Shown here piece by piece: positions 15,737-25,499 of a stretch of DNA of 64,000 nucleotides. The position numbers were made by a program, and so were the translations under genes. The notes beneath the pieces are model-generated. The model saw only the letters and a list, made by a program, of their open reading frames with translations. It searched no databases and was not told the origin of the DNA. Positions within the stretch are counted from its first letter, which is position 1. Each line of letters starts with the position of its first letter. Source of the DNA: UKL13-2 sp038321965 (GTDB lineage: Bacteria > Pseudomonadota > Gammaproteobacteria > Burkholderiales > Usitatibacteraceae); contig JBBQFL010000001.1 in assembly GCA_038321965.1 (NCBI GenBank), positions 124,001 through 188,000 of the forward strand, written 5' to 3'.

Positions 15737-18106
15737 TCAGGCGGCGGTAAGTTTCGCGTATTGCAACGCCAGCCACTTCACGCCATCGCTGCGGAATTTC
15801 ACCTGCACCCGCGCGTCCAGTCCGCGGCCTTCAAAATTGAGCACGACACCTTCGCCAAATTTGGCGTGCCGCACGCTCTGTCCGACGCCAAAGGGATAGG
15901 CATCGGGCCGCGCCGTTTCGAAGCGCGCGCGCGACGTATCCGGAGCGCCGTCTCTGCCAAAGGGTGAGTCGTTACTGTTATTTTGTAGGCTCGGAGAATA
16001 TGGCCGGTCATTACTATCCCGGCCTTCTACCCATGCGCCACGGCTGGCAGCATCGCTTCTGCCGCCGCCCCAGGACTGCTCGGCTTTGTAGTTGCCGACC
16101 GCATGCGCGTTCGGATACATCTGCGATCCGGCGAGATACCCTGACTGCTTTTCCGGCACCACAATCCATTTGCACAACGGCGCGGGAATCTCCTCGACGA
16201 ATCTGGAGACGATGCCGTACCTCATCTGACCGTGCAGCATCCGCTGACCGGCGTAAGTCAGGTACAGCCGCTCGCGCGCACGCGTCACGGCAACGTACAT
16301 CAACCGCCGTTCTTCCTCTACACCATCGAAATTGTTTACCGAATTGTCATGAGGGAACAGTCCCTCTTCAAGCCCACTGAGAAACACCGCCTTGAATTCC
16401 AGTCCCTTCGCAGCGTGTACCGTCATGAGCTGCAATGCGTCGTCGTTCACGCCAGCTTCGTGCTCGCCTGCTTCCAGACTGGCGTGGGTGAGAAAACCGA
16501 TGAGCGAGGTGTCTTCGCCCTCGTATTCCTCTTGAAACTGCGCCGTCGCATTGACCAGCTCAGCGAGGTTTTCCAGGCGGTCGGCGCCTTCACGCTCGCC
16601 CGCGTAATGGGCGCGCAAGCCACTTTTCTCCACGCATTCGTCGGTCAATTCCTGCAGCGCAATCGCGCCGGACGCCGCCTTTAGCCCGTCGATGATCTTG
16701 AGGAAAGCACCGATCATGGTGGCTGCACGGCCTGTGATCTCGGCATTGGCGATACCTGCAACCGCTGCTGCGTGGAAGGAAATATTGTGGCGCTTTGCCA
16801 AGTCCTGCACTTGCTCAACCGAGCGCGCACCGATGCCACGCGGTGGGAAATTCACCACGCGCGCGAATGCGCCATCGTCGTCCGGATTGCCCGCCAGGCG
16901 CAAATACGCCAGCGCGTGCTTGATTTCCTGGCGTTCAAAGAAACGCAGCCCGCCGTAAACACGATATGCCAGCCCGGCGCGAAACAGCGCATGCTCCAGC
17001 ACTCGCGATTGCGCGTTCGAGCGGTAAAGCAGCGCCATATCAACGAGCGAAATACCGGTGCGTTCCAGCGCCTTTATCTCATCGACGATGAACTGCGCCT
17101 CGTCGTTGTCCGATGCCGCCGCGTAAATGCGAATCGGCTCGCCCTTGCCCGCATCGGTCCAGAGATTTTTGCCGAGGCGATCCTTATTGTGCTGGATGAC
17201 CGCGTTGGCGGCATCGAGGATATTGCCCTGCGATCGATAATTCTGTTCGAGCTTGATAACATTGCCGTCCGCAAAATCGCGCTGGAATTCGCGCATATTG
17301 GCCGCTTCCGCGCCACGAAAACCGTAGATCGACTGGTCATCGTCGCCCACCGCAAAGACAGCGTTCTCGCGGCCGGCGAGCAGCTTGATCCATTTGTATT
17401 GCAGCTTGTTGGTATCCTGGAATTCATCAACTAGTATGAACTTGAAACGCTCGCGGTAGTGCTCCTGCAGCGCCGCATTCCTGGCCAGCAATTCATAGCA
17501 GCGCAGCAGCAGTTCTGCGAAATCGACCACACCTTCGCGCTGGCATTGCGCCTCATAGGCTTGATAGAACTCGACTTGTCTGCGGGTGAATTCATCGGTC
17601 GCCTCGACCGCGTTGGGACGCAAGCCCTGATCCTTGGCGCCGTTGATAAACCAGCCGAGTTCACGCGGCTTGAATTTTTCATCGTCTACATTGAGCGCCT
17701 TCAGCAGCCTTTTGATCGCAGATTGCTGATCGGCCGAATCGAGGATCTGAAACGTTTGCGGCAGATTAGCGTCGCGATAGTGTGCGCGCAACAGCCGGTT
17801 ACAGAGGCCATGGAAGGTGCCGATCCACATGCCGCGCGTGTTGATGGGCATCATCGCCGATAGCCGCGTGAGCATTTCCTTGGCGGCCTTGTTGGTAAAC
17901 GTCACCGCCAGCAATCCACCGGGACTGACCTGCTGGGTCTGAATCAGGTAGGCGATGCGGGTGGTAAGCACGCGCGTCTTGCCACTGCCGGCACCCGCCA
18001 GTACGAGCGCACTCACACGCGGCAGGGTGACGGCGTTCAGTTGCTCGGGATTGAGGTTTTCGAGAAGGCGGGGATGCAGCAGTGGATCGGGTGCGAAAGA
18101 ATTCAT
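15737..18106 (-). CDS. uvrD: ATP-dependent DNA helicase UvrD
   Basis: 789 residues. Superfamily 1A helicase motifs are present in order: Q-motif LNPEQLNAV, Walker A AGAGSGKT at 37-44, motif Ia LAVTFTNKAAKEM, Walker B ILVDEFQDTN, VGDDDQSIYGFRGA, the LEQNYRS motif, and near the end LMTVHAAKGLEFKAVFLSG and LMYVAVTRA. The C-terminal 60 residues (GVGQSVRHAKFGEGVVL) form the small domain typical of UvrD/PcrA. The enzyme unwinds DNA in nucleotide-excision and mismatch repair. It is divergent from leuS. Confidence 0.96.
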   Translation of the reverse strand: MNSFAPDPLLHPRLLENLNPEQLNAVTLPRVSALVLAGAGSGKTRVLTTRIAYLIQTQQVSPGGLLAVTFTNKAAKEMLTRLSAMMPINTRGMWIGTFHGLCNRLLRAHYRDANLPQTFQILDSADQQSAIKRLLKALNVDDEKFKPRELGWFINGAKDQGLRPNAVEATDEFTRRQVEFYQAYEAQCQREGVVDFAELLLRCYELLARNAALQEHYRERFKFILVDEFQDTNKLQYKWIKLLAGRENAVFAVGDDDQSIYGFRGAEAANMREFQRDFADGNVIKLEQNYRSQGNILDAANAVIQHNKDRLGKNLWTDAGKGEPIRIYAAASDNDEAQFIVDEIKALERTGISLVDMALLYRSNAQSRVLEHALFRAGLAYRVYGGLRFFERQEIKHALAYLRLAGNPDDDGAFARVVNFPPRGIGARSVEQVQDLAKRHNISFHAAAVAGIANAEITGRAATMIGAFLKIIDGLKAASGAIALQELTDECVEKSGLRAHYAGEREGADRLENLAELVNATAQFQEEYEGEDTSLIGFLTHASLEAGEHEAGVNDDALQLMTVHAAKGLEFKAVFLSGLEEGLFPHDNSVNNFDGVEEERRLMYVAVTRARERLYLTYAGQRMLHGQMRYGIVSRFVEEIPAPLCKWIVVPEKQSGYLAGSQMYPNAHAVGNYKAEQSWGGGRSDAASRGAWVEGRDSNDRPYSPSLQNNSNDSPFGRDGAPDTSRARFETARPDAYPFGVGQSVRHAKFGEGVVLNFEGRGLDARVQVKFRSDGVKWLALQYAKLTAA

Positions 18107-18271
18107 TCGGGACCATCAAAAATGTAGGCACATTATAAAGGCAAGAGGCAAATCGGCTCTCGAAAACTGCCGTAGGGTGCGCACCGCGCACTCTACGCTG
18201 GGAGGGCTCGCACATACCCCATTGTATAATCGCAACTCACTAAAAAATCGAATGCAAAGCCGTATTTCTCT

Positions 18272-20965
18272 ATGAATTCTGCGTACCAGCCCAAACAAAT
18301 CGAAATCGCCGCGCAAACCGAATGGACGCGTACTGACATTTACCGCGTGACAGAAAATGCGACGGGCAAGGACGGTAAACCAAAGCCCAAGTTCTACGCC
18401 TGCTCGATGCTGCCGTATCCGTCAGGCAAGCTGCACATGGGGCATGTGCGCAACTACACCATCAACGACATGATGGCGCGCCAATTGCGCATGAAGGGTT
18501 ACAACGTTTTGCAGCCGATGGGTTGGGATGCCTTCGGCTTGCCTGCTGAGAACGCAGCCATGAAAAACAATGTCGCGCCGGCAAAGTGGACCCGTGAAAA
18601 CATCGCCTACATGAAGAAGCAGTGTCAGGCGATGGGCTGGGCGATCGACTGGTCGCGCGAATTCGCCACTTGCGATCCTGAGTACTACAAATGGAATCAG
18701 TGGTTCTTCCTCAAGATGCTTGAGAAGGGCATCGTTTACAAAAAAACTCAAGTCGTGAACTGGGACCCGGTCGACATGACTGTGCTCGCCAATGAACAGG
18801 TCGTCGACGGCAAAGGCTGGCGCTCGGGTGCGCCCGTGGAAAAGCGCGAAATTCCCGGCTATTACATGGCCATTACCAAATATGCAGACGAGCTGCTCGA
18901 CTGCGTTGCCAACAAACTGACCGGCTGGCCCGCAAGTGTGCGCGCGATGCAGGAAAACTGGATCGGCAAATCGGTAGGCGTAAGGTTCGCCTTTCTTCAT
19001 ACGATTCGCGATAGCGAATCGCCGACCACTCCTTCTCCCCTGGGAGAAGGCCGGGATGAGGGATCGGGGCAAAGCGACCAGGTGCAAGAGGGAAAACTAT
19101 TCGTCTTCACCACCCGCGCCGATACCATCATGGGTGTCACTTTTTGCGCCGTCGCTGCGGAACATCCGCTCGCAATCATCGCCGCAACTAGCAACCCCAA
19201 CGTCGCCGCGTTCATCGAAGAGACCAAGCGCGGTACCGTGATGGAAGCCGATATGGCGACCATGGAAAAGAAAGGTGTCGCCACGGGCTTGTACGTCACC
19301 CATCCATTGACTGGCGACAAGGTCGAAGTCTGGGTGGGTAATTATGTGCTGATGAGCTACGGCGACGGCGCGGTGATGGGCGTGCCGGGCCACGACGAGC
19401 GTGACTTTGAGTTTGCCAAGAAATACGGGCTGCCGATCAAGCAGGTCGTCGACACCGGAAAAGCCTATTCGACCGATGCCTGGCAGGCGCACTACGGTGA
19501 TCACGGCAGCTGCATCGAGTCTGGCCCAATGACTGACATGACCTTTGACGCCGCCATCAATTACGTCGCGGCACAAACAGCCGAGAACGGTGGCGAAAAG
19601 AAAACCCAATACCGCCTGCGCGATTGGGGCATTTCCCGCCAGCGCTATTGGGGCACACCCATCCCGATCATTCATTGCACCGACTGCGGCGATGTACCGG
19701 TCCCATATGAGGACCTGCCGGTGAAGTTACCGCTGGATTTGATTCCCGACGGTTCGGGCAGTCCACTTAAAAAAGATGCGGCCTTCCTGAACTGTGCATG
19801 CCCCAAATGCGGTAAAGCGGCCACACGCGAATCCGACACCATGGACACCTTCGTCGATTCGTCCTGGTACTACATGCGCTACACATCGCCGAATACTGCG
19901 CTGGACTATCACGACAAGATGGTGTCGTCATGCAACGATTACTGGATGCCGATGGACCAGTACATCGGCGGTATCTCGCACGCAGTGCTGCATCTTTTGT
20001 ACGCGCGCTTCTGGACCAAGGCGATGCGTGATCTCGGCATGCTCAAGTTTGATGAACCCTTCACGAATCTGTTGTGCCAGGGCATGGTGCTCAATTACAT
20101 CTTTTACCGCAAGGGTGAAAAAGGCGGCATCGAATATTTCGCACCCGACGATGTAGAGCCGGTGATGGATGCCGTGGGAAAACCGGTGAGGTATCGTTTG
20201 AGAGTGGATGGCTCCCCAGTCGATTACGACGGCGTGGGCACGATGTCGAAGTCAAAATTGAATGGTGTCGATCCTCAGGACATGATCGACACCTACGGCG
20301 CCGATGCGGCGCGCCTATTCGTGATGTTCTCGAGTCCACCCGAACAGACCATCGAGTGGTCGAGTGGCGGCGTGCACGCCACGAATCGTTACTTGCATCG
20401 GTTATGGACTTTTTGTGCCGCCGTTTCTGACGCGACACGGAGCGCTTCTGAAGTTGAATCATCAAAACTCGACGTGGACGCGAAAAAGATGCGCCACGAT
20501 ATCCACGCCACACTCAAGCAGGCTAGCTACGATTACTCGCGGCTCCAGTACAACACCGTGGTGTCGGCGTGCATGAAAATGTTGAATACGCTCGAAGAAA
20601 ATCGCCACGCCCCACCGAGCGTCGTACGCGAAGGCGTTTCCATACTGTTGCGTGTGCTATACCCAGCATGTCCACATGTGACTTGGCAGTTGTGGAATGA
20701 ACTTGACTTCGCCAATCAGTGGGGCGATCTGGTCGATGCCCCTTGGCCGGAGCCCGATCCCGCCGCACTGGAGCAGGACGAAATTGAGATGGTCGTGCAG
20801 GTCAACGGCAAATTGCGGGGCAGCATTCGCGTCCCGAAAGCGGCGACCAAGGAAATGATCGAACAAATGGCTATCACCGATGTGGGCGTCGCAAGGCACA
20901 CCGAAGGCAAACCGATCAAACGCCTCATCGTGGTGCCGGGCAAACTTGTGAATGTGGTGATCTGA
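18272..20965 (+). CDS. leuS: Leucyl-tRNA synthetase
   Basis: 897 residues. The HIGH signature is HMGH at 55-58, the KMSKS loop is GTMSKSKLNG, and CPKC lies in the zinc-binding insert. The CP1 editing domain carries TTRADTIMG. Between VGVRFAF and LFVFTTRADT there is a 34-residue stretch where E. coli LeuRS has about 8 and other betaproteobacteria about 15. It includes SPLGEGRDEG, the usual translation of a common palindromic DNA repeat (see 19003-19050). The insertion is in frame. The enzyme charges tRNA-Leu. This is the first gene of a long plus-strand operon and overlaps lptE by one base. Confidence 0.96.
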   Translation: MNSAYQPKQIEIAAQTEWTRTDIYRVTENATGKDGKPKPKFYACSMLPYPSGKLHMGHVRNYTINDMMARQLRMKGYNVLQPMGWDAFGLPAENAAMKNNVAPAKWTRENIAYMKKQCQAMGWAIDWSREFATCDPEYYKWNQWFFLKMLEKGIVYKKTQVVNWDPVDMTVLANEQVVDGKGWRSGAPVEKREIPGYYMAITKYADELLDCVANKLTGWPASVRAMQENWIGKSVGVRFAFLHTIRDSESPTTPSPLGEGRDEGSGQSDQVQEGKLFVFTTRADTIMGVTFCAVAAEHPLAIIAATSNPNVAAFIEETKRGTVMEADMATMEKKGVATGLYVTHPLTGDKVEVWVGNYVLMSYGDGAVMGVPGHDERDFEFAKKYGLPIKQVVDTGKAYSTDAWQAHYGDHGSCIESGPMTDMTFDAAINYVAAQTAENGGEKKTQYRLRDWGISRQRYWGTPIPIIHCTDCGDVPVPYEDLPVKLPLDLIPDGSGSPLKKDAAFLNCACPKCGKAATRESDTMDTFVDSSWYYMRYTSPNTALDYHDKMVSSCNDYWMPMDQYIGGISHAVLHLLYARFWTKAMRDLGMLKFDEPFTNLLCQGMVLNYIFYRKGEKGGIEYFAPDDVEPVMDAVGKPVRYRLRVDGSPVDYDGVGTMSKSKLNGVDPQDMIDTYGADAARLFVMFSSPPEQTIEWSSGGVHATNRYLHRLWTFCAAVSDATRSASEVESSKLDVDAKKMRHDIHATLKQASYDYSRLQYNTVVSACMKMLNTLEENRHAPPSVVREGVSILLRVLYPACPHVTWQLWNELDFANQWGDLVDAPWPEPDPAALEQDEIEMVVQVNGKLRGSIRVPKAATKEMIEQMAITDVGVARHTEGKPIKRLIVVPGKLVNVVI
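19003..19050. repeat. Palindromic repeat inserted inside leuS
   Basis: Two perfect inverted repeats lie side by side: a 7-bp arm pair at 19003-19009/19014-19020 with a 4-base loop, and a 9-bp arm pair at 19031-19039/19042-19050 with a 2-base loop. The second, CCTTCTCCC/GGGAGAAGG, followed by CCGGGATGAGGG, is a motif I recognise from intergenic repeats in many proteobacterial genomes. Here it lies in coding sequence and adds about 20 residues to the LeuRS editing region. Confidence 0.65.
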
Positions 20966-21465
20966 TGATGGCTACAAAGCGCGTCATGATTGCGGCAGGC
21001 TTGCTATTGGCTGCAGTGTTGTCGGCATGCGGCTTCCAGCTACGCGGCCAATATACGCTGCCCTTTAGCAGCGTGTTCGTCTCCACGCCGGTGGGATCGG
21101 TAGTGGCTGCAGAGCTCAAGCGCGAATTGGCAAATATTCCAACCAAGTTGATGCCATCGCCGAAAGACGCCGACGCGCAACTGAATATCCTCGAAGACCG
21201 GCGTGACCGCCAGATTCTGTCGATTTCAGCCGCCGGACGCGTGCGCGAATACGATTTGAAATTGCGCGTTCTCTATCAGTTGACCGACGGAAAAGGCGGC
21301 GTGATGATTCCCACCAGCGAAATTCTGCTGTCACGCATTCTGAGCTATGACGACTCGCGCATTATCGCCAAGCAGCAAGAAGAAGCGCTGCTGTATCAGG
21401 ACATGGAGCGCGATGCGGTAGCGCAAATCCTGCGGCGCATGACGGCCATCAAACGGCCTGCATAG
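20965..21465 (+). CDS. lptE: LPS-assembly lipoprotein LptE
   Basis: 166 residues. The signal peptide ends at a lipobox, LSAC, followed by GFQLRG, the conserved start of mature LptE (RlpB). The remainder has the mixed alpha/beta pattern of the family (VSTPVGSVVAAELKRELA, YQDMERDAVAQILRRM). LptE is an outer-membrane lipoprotein that plugs the LptD barrel and is needed for lipopolysaccharide insertion. Its ATG overlaps the leuS stop (TGATG), implying coupled translation; holA follows. Confidence 0.92.
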   Translation: MMATKRVMIAAGLLLAAVLSACGFQLRGQYTLPFSSVFVSTPVGSVVAAELKRELANIPTKLMPSPKDADAQLNILEDRRDRQILSISAAGRVREYDLKLRVLYQLTDGKGGVMIPTSEILLSRILSYDDSRIIAKQQEEALLYQDMERDAVAQILRRMTAIKRPA

Positions 21466-21612
21466 TCGCGAGGGGCCACCAATTCGCGCGCTCGTCAATT
21501 GGTTAGCTACGCGCGCCTTTATCCCAGTGACGGCAGCCTGCTGCAGGCATGAACGCCCTGCGTAAAAGCTTGCAGGTAGAATCCATTCTTTCACACAGCC
21601 ATTGGCTCCTCG

Positions 21613-22608
21613 ATGCGCCTCACCGCTGAACAGCTGCTTGAACGACCACCGAAGTCGCTAGGTTCACTTTATGTGATCCATGGTGCCGAGCCTCTTGCGG
21701 CAATGGAGGCGGCAGATGCGCTGCGCGCGCAGGCACTTGTGACCGGCTATACCGAGCGGGAGGTGTTCACTGCCGAAGCGGGCTTTGACTGGTCACGATT
21801 GCGATCTGCCGGTAGTGAATTGGCGCTGTTTGCAACACAACGACTGCTGGAGTTGCGCATACCGACGGGCAAGCCCGGCAAAGAAGGGTCCGAGGCAATC
21901 GCACAATATTGCGAGAGGCTTCCGGAGGATACGGTTACCCTGGTGTTGCTGCCGGAAATCGACTGGCAGGGCAAGCAGTCAAAATGGTTTATGGCGCTGG
22001 AAGCAACGGCGACCATGATCGAGGCTGCACCTGTCGACCGTTCGCGTTTGCCTCAGTGGTTGAAGGGCCGGCTGGCAAGACAGCAGCAATCGGTATCCGA
22101 AGATGGCCTGGAATTTCTGGCTGACAGGGTGGAGGGCAACCTCCTGGCTGCGCAACAGGAAATCAAAAAACTTGCGCTGTTGTGTCCGCCCGGCGAAATC
22201 GCGCTGAGTCTGCTCGAAAATAGCGTTGCGAACGTGTCTCGCTTCAACCCATTTCAATTGGTTGCCGCCATTAACGAGGGCGATGTGCTGCGCATTCAGC
22301 GCATGCTCGACGGCTTGAAGGCTGAAGGCGAAGCGCCGCCGCTCATTCTTTGGGTGCTTGCCAATGAAATCCGCGCGTTGGCGCGGCTGAAGGGCTTGAC
22401 CCGTTCCGGCCGGCAGCTGCATCCGTCCAAGGCGCGTGAGATGGACCGTATTGCGCGCCGCCACAACGCAAGTTCGATACATGCCTTGCTGTTACAGGCC
22501 GCTGAAATCGATCGCATGGTCAAGGGCCTCAATCATAGCGATCCTTGGGACGCATTAAATGCGCTCGCTTGTGGCCTCGCTGGAACCAGCCTGATGCAGG
22601 CGGCATAG
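21613..22608 (+). CDS. holA: DNA polymerase III subunit delta
   Basis: 331 residues. The N-terminus, with YVIHGAEPLAAMEAADALR, is the degenerate AAA+ nucleotide-fold start of HolA. The domain II and III sequences (LEFLADRVEGNLLAAQQEIKKL and the C-terminal DPWDALNALACGLAG) also fit. Delta opens the beta sliding clamp within the clamp loader. It follows lptE by 147 bases and is separated from proA by two bases. Confidence 0.93.
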   Translation: MRLTAEQLLERPPKSLGSLYVIHGAEPLAAMEAADALRAQALVTGYTEREVFTAEAGFDWSRLRSAGSELALFATQRLLELRIPTGKPGKEGSEAIAQYCERLPEDTVTLVLLPEIDWQGKQSKWFMALEATATMIEAAPVDRSRLPQWLKGRLARQQQSVSEDGLEFLADRVEGNLLAAQQEIKKLALLCPPGEIALSLLENSVANVSRFNPFQLVAAINEGDVLRIQRMLDGLKAEGEAPPLILWVLANEIRALARLKGLTRSGRQLHPSKAREMDRIARRHNASSIHALLLQAAEIDRMVKGLNHSDPWDALNALACGLAGTSLMQAA

Positions 22609-22610
22609 AG

Positions 22611-23909
22611 ATGAACGGCCACATCAATGAGATGACTGAAGATGTTGCTGCGTACATGCGTGGGCTGGGAATAGCCGCTCAACACGCGGCACGGGTGCTG
22701 GCGCGCGCCGGGACCGGCGAGAAAAACCGCGCACTGCTCGCTGCGGCAGATGAAATCGAAAGTAATGCCGGCGCGATAATTGCGGCAAATGCAACCGATG
22801 TTGCGCGCGCGCGCGATGCGGGTAACGACGGCGCTTTCGTAGATCGATTGACGCTCACCGAAAAATCCGTCTTTGCCATGGCGGCGGGATTGCGTGAGGT
22901 CGCCGCGCTCGCCGATCCAGTCGGTGAAATCAGCGACCTCAATTTCCGCCCCTCGGGAATTCAGGTCGGGCGAATGCGCGTACCGCTGGGTGTAATCGGG
23001 ATGATTTATGAATCGCGACCCAATGTGACGGCAGATGCGGCAGCGCTGTGTTTGAAATCAGGCAACGCCTGTATTTTGCGTGGCGGCTCGGAGGCGCTGG
23101 AATCGAATCGCGCCATTCAGCTTTGTCTCGCGAAAGGATTGCAAACAGCGGGTCTGCCGGCGTCCAGTGTGCAGTTGATCAATACCACCGATCGCGCGGC
23201 GGTCGGCGAAATGCTCTCGATGAAGGGTGTGATCGATGTGATCATTCCGCGCGGCGGCAAGAGCCTCACCGCACGCATTGCAGAAGAATCGCGCGTGCCC
23301 GTCATCAAACACCTCGACGGCATTTGCCACGTATATATCGACGACAAAGCTGACATCGACAAGGCAGTGCGCATCGCAGACAACGCCAAGACCCAGCGCT
23401 ATTCACCCTGCAACACCATGGAGACGCTACTGGTCGCAGGCGCGATTGCCGATGAGGCATTGCCATTGATCGGCCGGATCTACGCCAGCAAAGGCGTGGA
23501 AATGCGTTGCTGTCCGAAAAGCCAGCGCATTCTTGAGGCCGCTGGAATTGCGGGTATCAAGGCTGCGACCGACGCGGACTTCCACACCGAATACCTGGCG
23601 CCCATCGTGTCCATCGCCATTGTCGCGGATATGGATGCGGCCATTGCGCATATCGCCAAATTTGGCTCGCAGCATACCGACGCCATCGTGACCGAGGACT
23701 ATTCGCGGGCGATGCGCTTCCTGCGTGAAGTCGATTCCAGCTCCGTTGTCGTGAATGCGTCCACCCGATTTGCCGATGGCTTTGAATACGGACTCGGTGC
23801 CGAGATTGGGATTTCCACCGACAAATTGCACGCGCGCGGGCCAGTTGGGCTGGAAGGGCTGACTTCACAAAAATGGATCGTGCTTGGCAGTGGGCAAATC
23901 CGCGAGTGA
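22611..23909 (+). CDS. proA: Gamma-glutamyl phosphate reductase
   Basis: 432 residues from the ATG at 22611, directly after the holA stop; the open frame upstream overlaps holA and has no good start. Aldehyde-dehydrogenase-fold motifs include VPLGVIGMIYESRPNVTADA and the catalytic cysteine in RYSPCNTMETLL. The enzyme reduces L-glutamyl 5-phosphate to the semialdehyde with NADPH, the second step of proline synthesis. proC, for the last step, is 7 kb downstream on the other strand; proB is not in the window. Confidence 0.96.
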   Translation: MNGHINEMTEDVAAYMRGLGIAAQHAARVLARAGTGEKNRALLAAADEIESNAGAIIAANATDVARARDAGNDGAFVDRLTLTEKSVFAMAAGLREVAALADPVGEISDLNFRPSGIQVGRMRVPLGVIGMIYESRPNVTADAAALCLKSGNACILRGGSEALESNRAIQLCLAKGLQTAGLPASSVQLINTTDRAAVGEMLSMKGVIDVIIPRGGKSLTARIAEESRVPVIKHLDGICHVYIDDKADIDKAVRIADNAKTQRYSPCNTMETLLVAGAIADEALPLIGRIYASKGVEMRCCPKSQRILEAAGIAGIKAATDADFHTEYLAPIVSIAIVADMDAAIAHIAKFGSQHTDAIVTEDYSRAMRFLREVDSSSVVVNASTRFADGFEYGLGAEIGISTDKLHARGPVGLEGLTSQKWIVLGSGQIRE

Positions 23910-23916
23910 AGCCTGA

Positions 23917-24576
23917 TTGAAGTCGACTCTGCTTTTCGGCGGCACGTTTGATCCGATCCACAATGGCCATACCGCGATGGCGGCGGAAGCGCTGAAAGAA
24001 ACGTCTGCTTCGCGACTTGTTGCGTTCCCCGCCGGGAATCCGTATCAAAAAGGCCGTTTGCCAAGAGCTTCCGGTGGGGATCGGACTGCCATGCTGGAAA
24101 TCGCCTTTGCAAAAAGCAGCGAAGTTTCAATCGACACCCGCGAGCTGACGCGCCAAGGCGCAACTTTTACGGTCGATACCTTGCGCGAGCTACGCGATGA
24201 ACAAGGTGACGCCGCCGCGCTCATCTGGCTGATCGGCGGCGACGCGTTTGCAAAGCTCGATAGCTGGCATTTGTGGCAATCGCTGTTCACGCTTGCCAAT
24301 TTTGCGGTTGTGCTGCGTCAGGGCGAGCCGCATCCGTTGCTGGCGGCAACCGCCGTACTCAAGACGACTCTTGCCGAACGGCAAACCAGCGCGTCCAGTC
24401 TCAGCGAATCCGCATTTGGCCGTTTCGCGATACTGGCGGCGACAGTCCCGCCCGTGTCGTCCACCGATATACGCGCGCGTATTGGAGCACATCAATCGAT
24501 ACGCGGTTTAGCACCTGATGGCGTTTGCGATTATATTGAGCAGCATAAGTTGTACGAATATGAGGAGAAACCTTAA
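23917..24576 (+). CDS. nadD: Nicotinate-nucleotide adenylyltransferase
   Basis: 219 residues from a TTG at 23917. The nucleotidyltransferase signature GGTFDPIHNGH lies within the first 20 residues. WLIGGDAFAKLDSWHLW and SSTDIRARI are the other conserved parts of NadD. It transfers AMP to nicotinate mononucleotide in NAD synthesis. It lies 7 bases after proA and one base before rsfS, the usual nadD-rsfS pair. Confidence 0.95.
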   Translation: MKSTLLFGGTFDPIHNGHTAMAAEALKETSASRLVAFPAGNPYQKGRLPRASGGDRTAMLEIAFAKSSEVSIDTRELTRQGATFTVDTLRELRDEQGDAAALIWLIGGDAFAKLDSWHLWQSLFTLANFAVVLRQGEPHPLLAATAVLKTTLAERQTSASSLSESAFGRFAILAATVPPVSSTDIRARIGAHQSIRGLAPDGVCDYIEQHKLYEYEEKP

Positions 24577-24577
24577 G

Positions 24578-25453
24578 TTGGCTACCAAAAAACTGACGAC
24601 CATCGTCATCGACGCGCTCGAAGACATCAAGGCGCGTGACATCAAACTGATCAATGTTTCCAAACTCACTTCCGTGTTTGATTACATCGCCATTGCAAGC
24701 GCCGACTCCACGCGTCAGACCAAGGCGTTGGCGAAAAACGTCATGGACAAGGTCAAGGAGAGCGGCGGCTGGATCTACGGTATCGAAGGTGAGCAATCCG
24801 GCGAATGGGTGCTGGTCGATTGCGGCGACATCGTGGTGCATATCATGCAGCCTGCCATGCGCGAACTCTATGAACTCGAAGAGTTGTGGGGAGAAGGTAG
24901 CCTGGAGTTTCCAAAACCGAAACCCGCACCCAAACGGGTGGTGACGGCTCCCCGTCCAGCCAAGGCCGCGCCAAAGACTGTGGAAAAGACCAAGGCGGTT
25001 GCGAAGGCGACGACCAAGGTTGCGCCCAAAAAGAAAGGCGCAGTCGTGGCAAAGGCATCGCCCAAAGTGGTTCCGTCAACCGGTGTGAAAAAAGCGACCG
25101 TAAAGAAACCAGTGGTGAAGAAACCTGCAGCCAAGAGTCTCGCTCCGCCAAAAGTTGCGAAAGTGGTCACAAAAAATACGGTGACAAAGAAACCCTCTGC
25201 CAAGCTGCCGGTCGCCGAGAAACTGGTAGTCAAGAAGCCGGTCGCAAAAAGGGTTGTGGCGCAAAAGCCAACCGCAAAGAAACCTGTGGTGAAGAAGGTG
25301 ATTGCAGCAAAACCAGTGACAAAGAATCCAGCGGCGAAAAAGCCGACGGCAAAGAAGCCAGCAACGAAAAAACCGGCAGCAAAGAAGCTGGTGACGAAAA
25401 AGCCAGCCGCGAAGAAACCCTCGGTCAAGCGCCGGAAAGCTGCGTCGGATTGA
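24578..25453 (+). CDS. rsfS: RsfS with long histone-H1-like lysine tail
   Basis: 291 residues from the TTG at 24578, with GGAG 10 bases upstream; an ATG at 24560 inside nadD is an alternative. Residues 1-110 are a normal ribosomal silencing factor (DUF143) domain: SVFDYIAIASADSTRQTKAL and GEWVLVDCGDIVVHIM. RsfS binds uL14 and blocks joining of the ribosomal subunits. Residues 112-291 are a low-complexity tail of Lys, Ala, Pro, Val and Thr in repeats such as KKPAAKK and AKKPTAKKP, much like bacterial H1-like proteins. Usual RsfS proteins are about 105-130 residues. The frame runs without a break into the tail, so this is one protein as read. Confidence 0.92.
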   Translation: MATKKLTTIVIDALEDIKARDIKLINVSKLTSVFDYIAIASADSTRQTKALAKNVMDKVKESGGWIYGIEGEQSGEWVLVDCGDIVVHIMQPAMRELYELEELWGEGSLEFPKPKPAPKRVVTAPRPAKAAPKTVEKTKAVAKATTKVAPKKKGAVVAKASPKVVPSTGVKKATVKKPVVKKPAAKSLAPPKVAKVVTKNTVTKKPSAKLPVAEKLVVKKPVAKRVVAQKPTAKKPVVKKVIAAKPVTKNPAAKKPTAKKPATKKPAAKKLVTKKPAAKKPSVKRRKAASD

Positions 25454-25499
25454 GTATCGCACCACGTCCTGCGCGAAATGGTTCGCGACGACAAACTCT

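Noticed and set aside
18223..18230. TATAAT before leuS as a promoter
   Set aside because: No acceptable -35 sequence at 16-18 bp; left out as a feature although it may be part of the real promoter.
21476..21503. Inverted repeat ACCAATT/AATTGGT after lptE
   Set aside because: Only 7 bp, AT-rich arms and no T-run; the operon appears to continue into holA.
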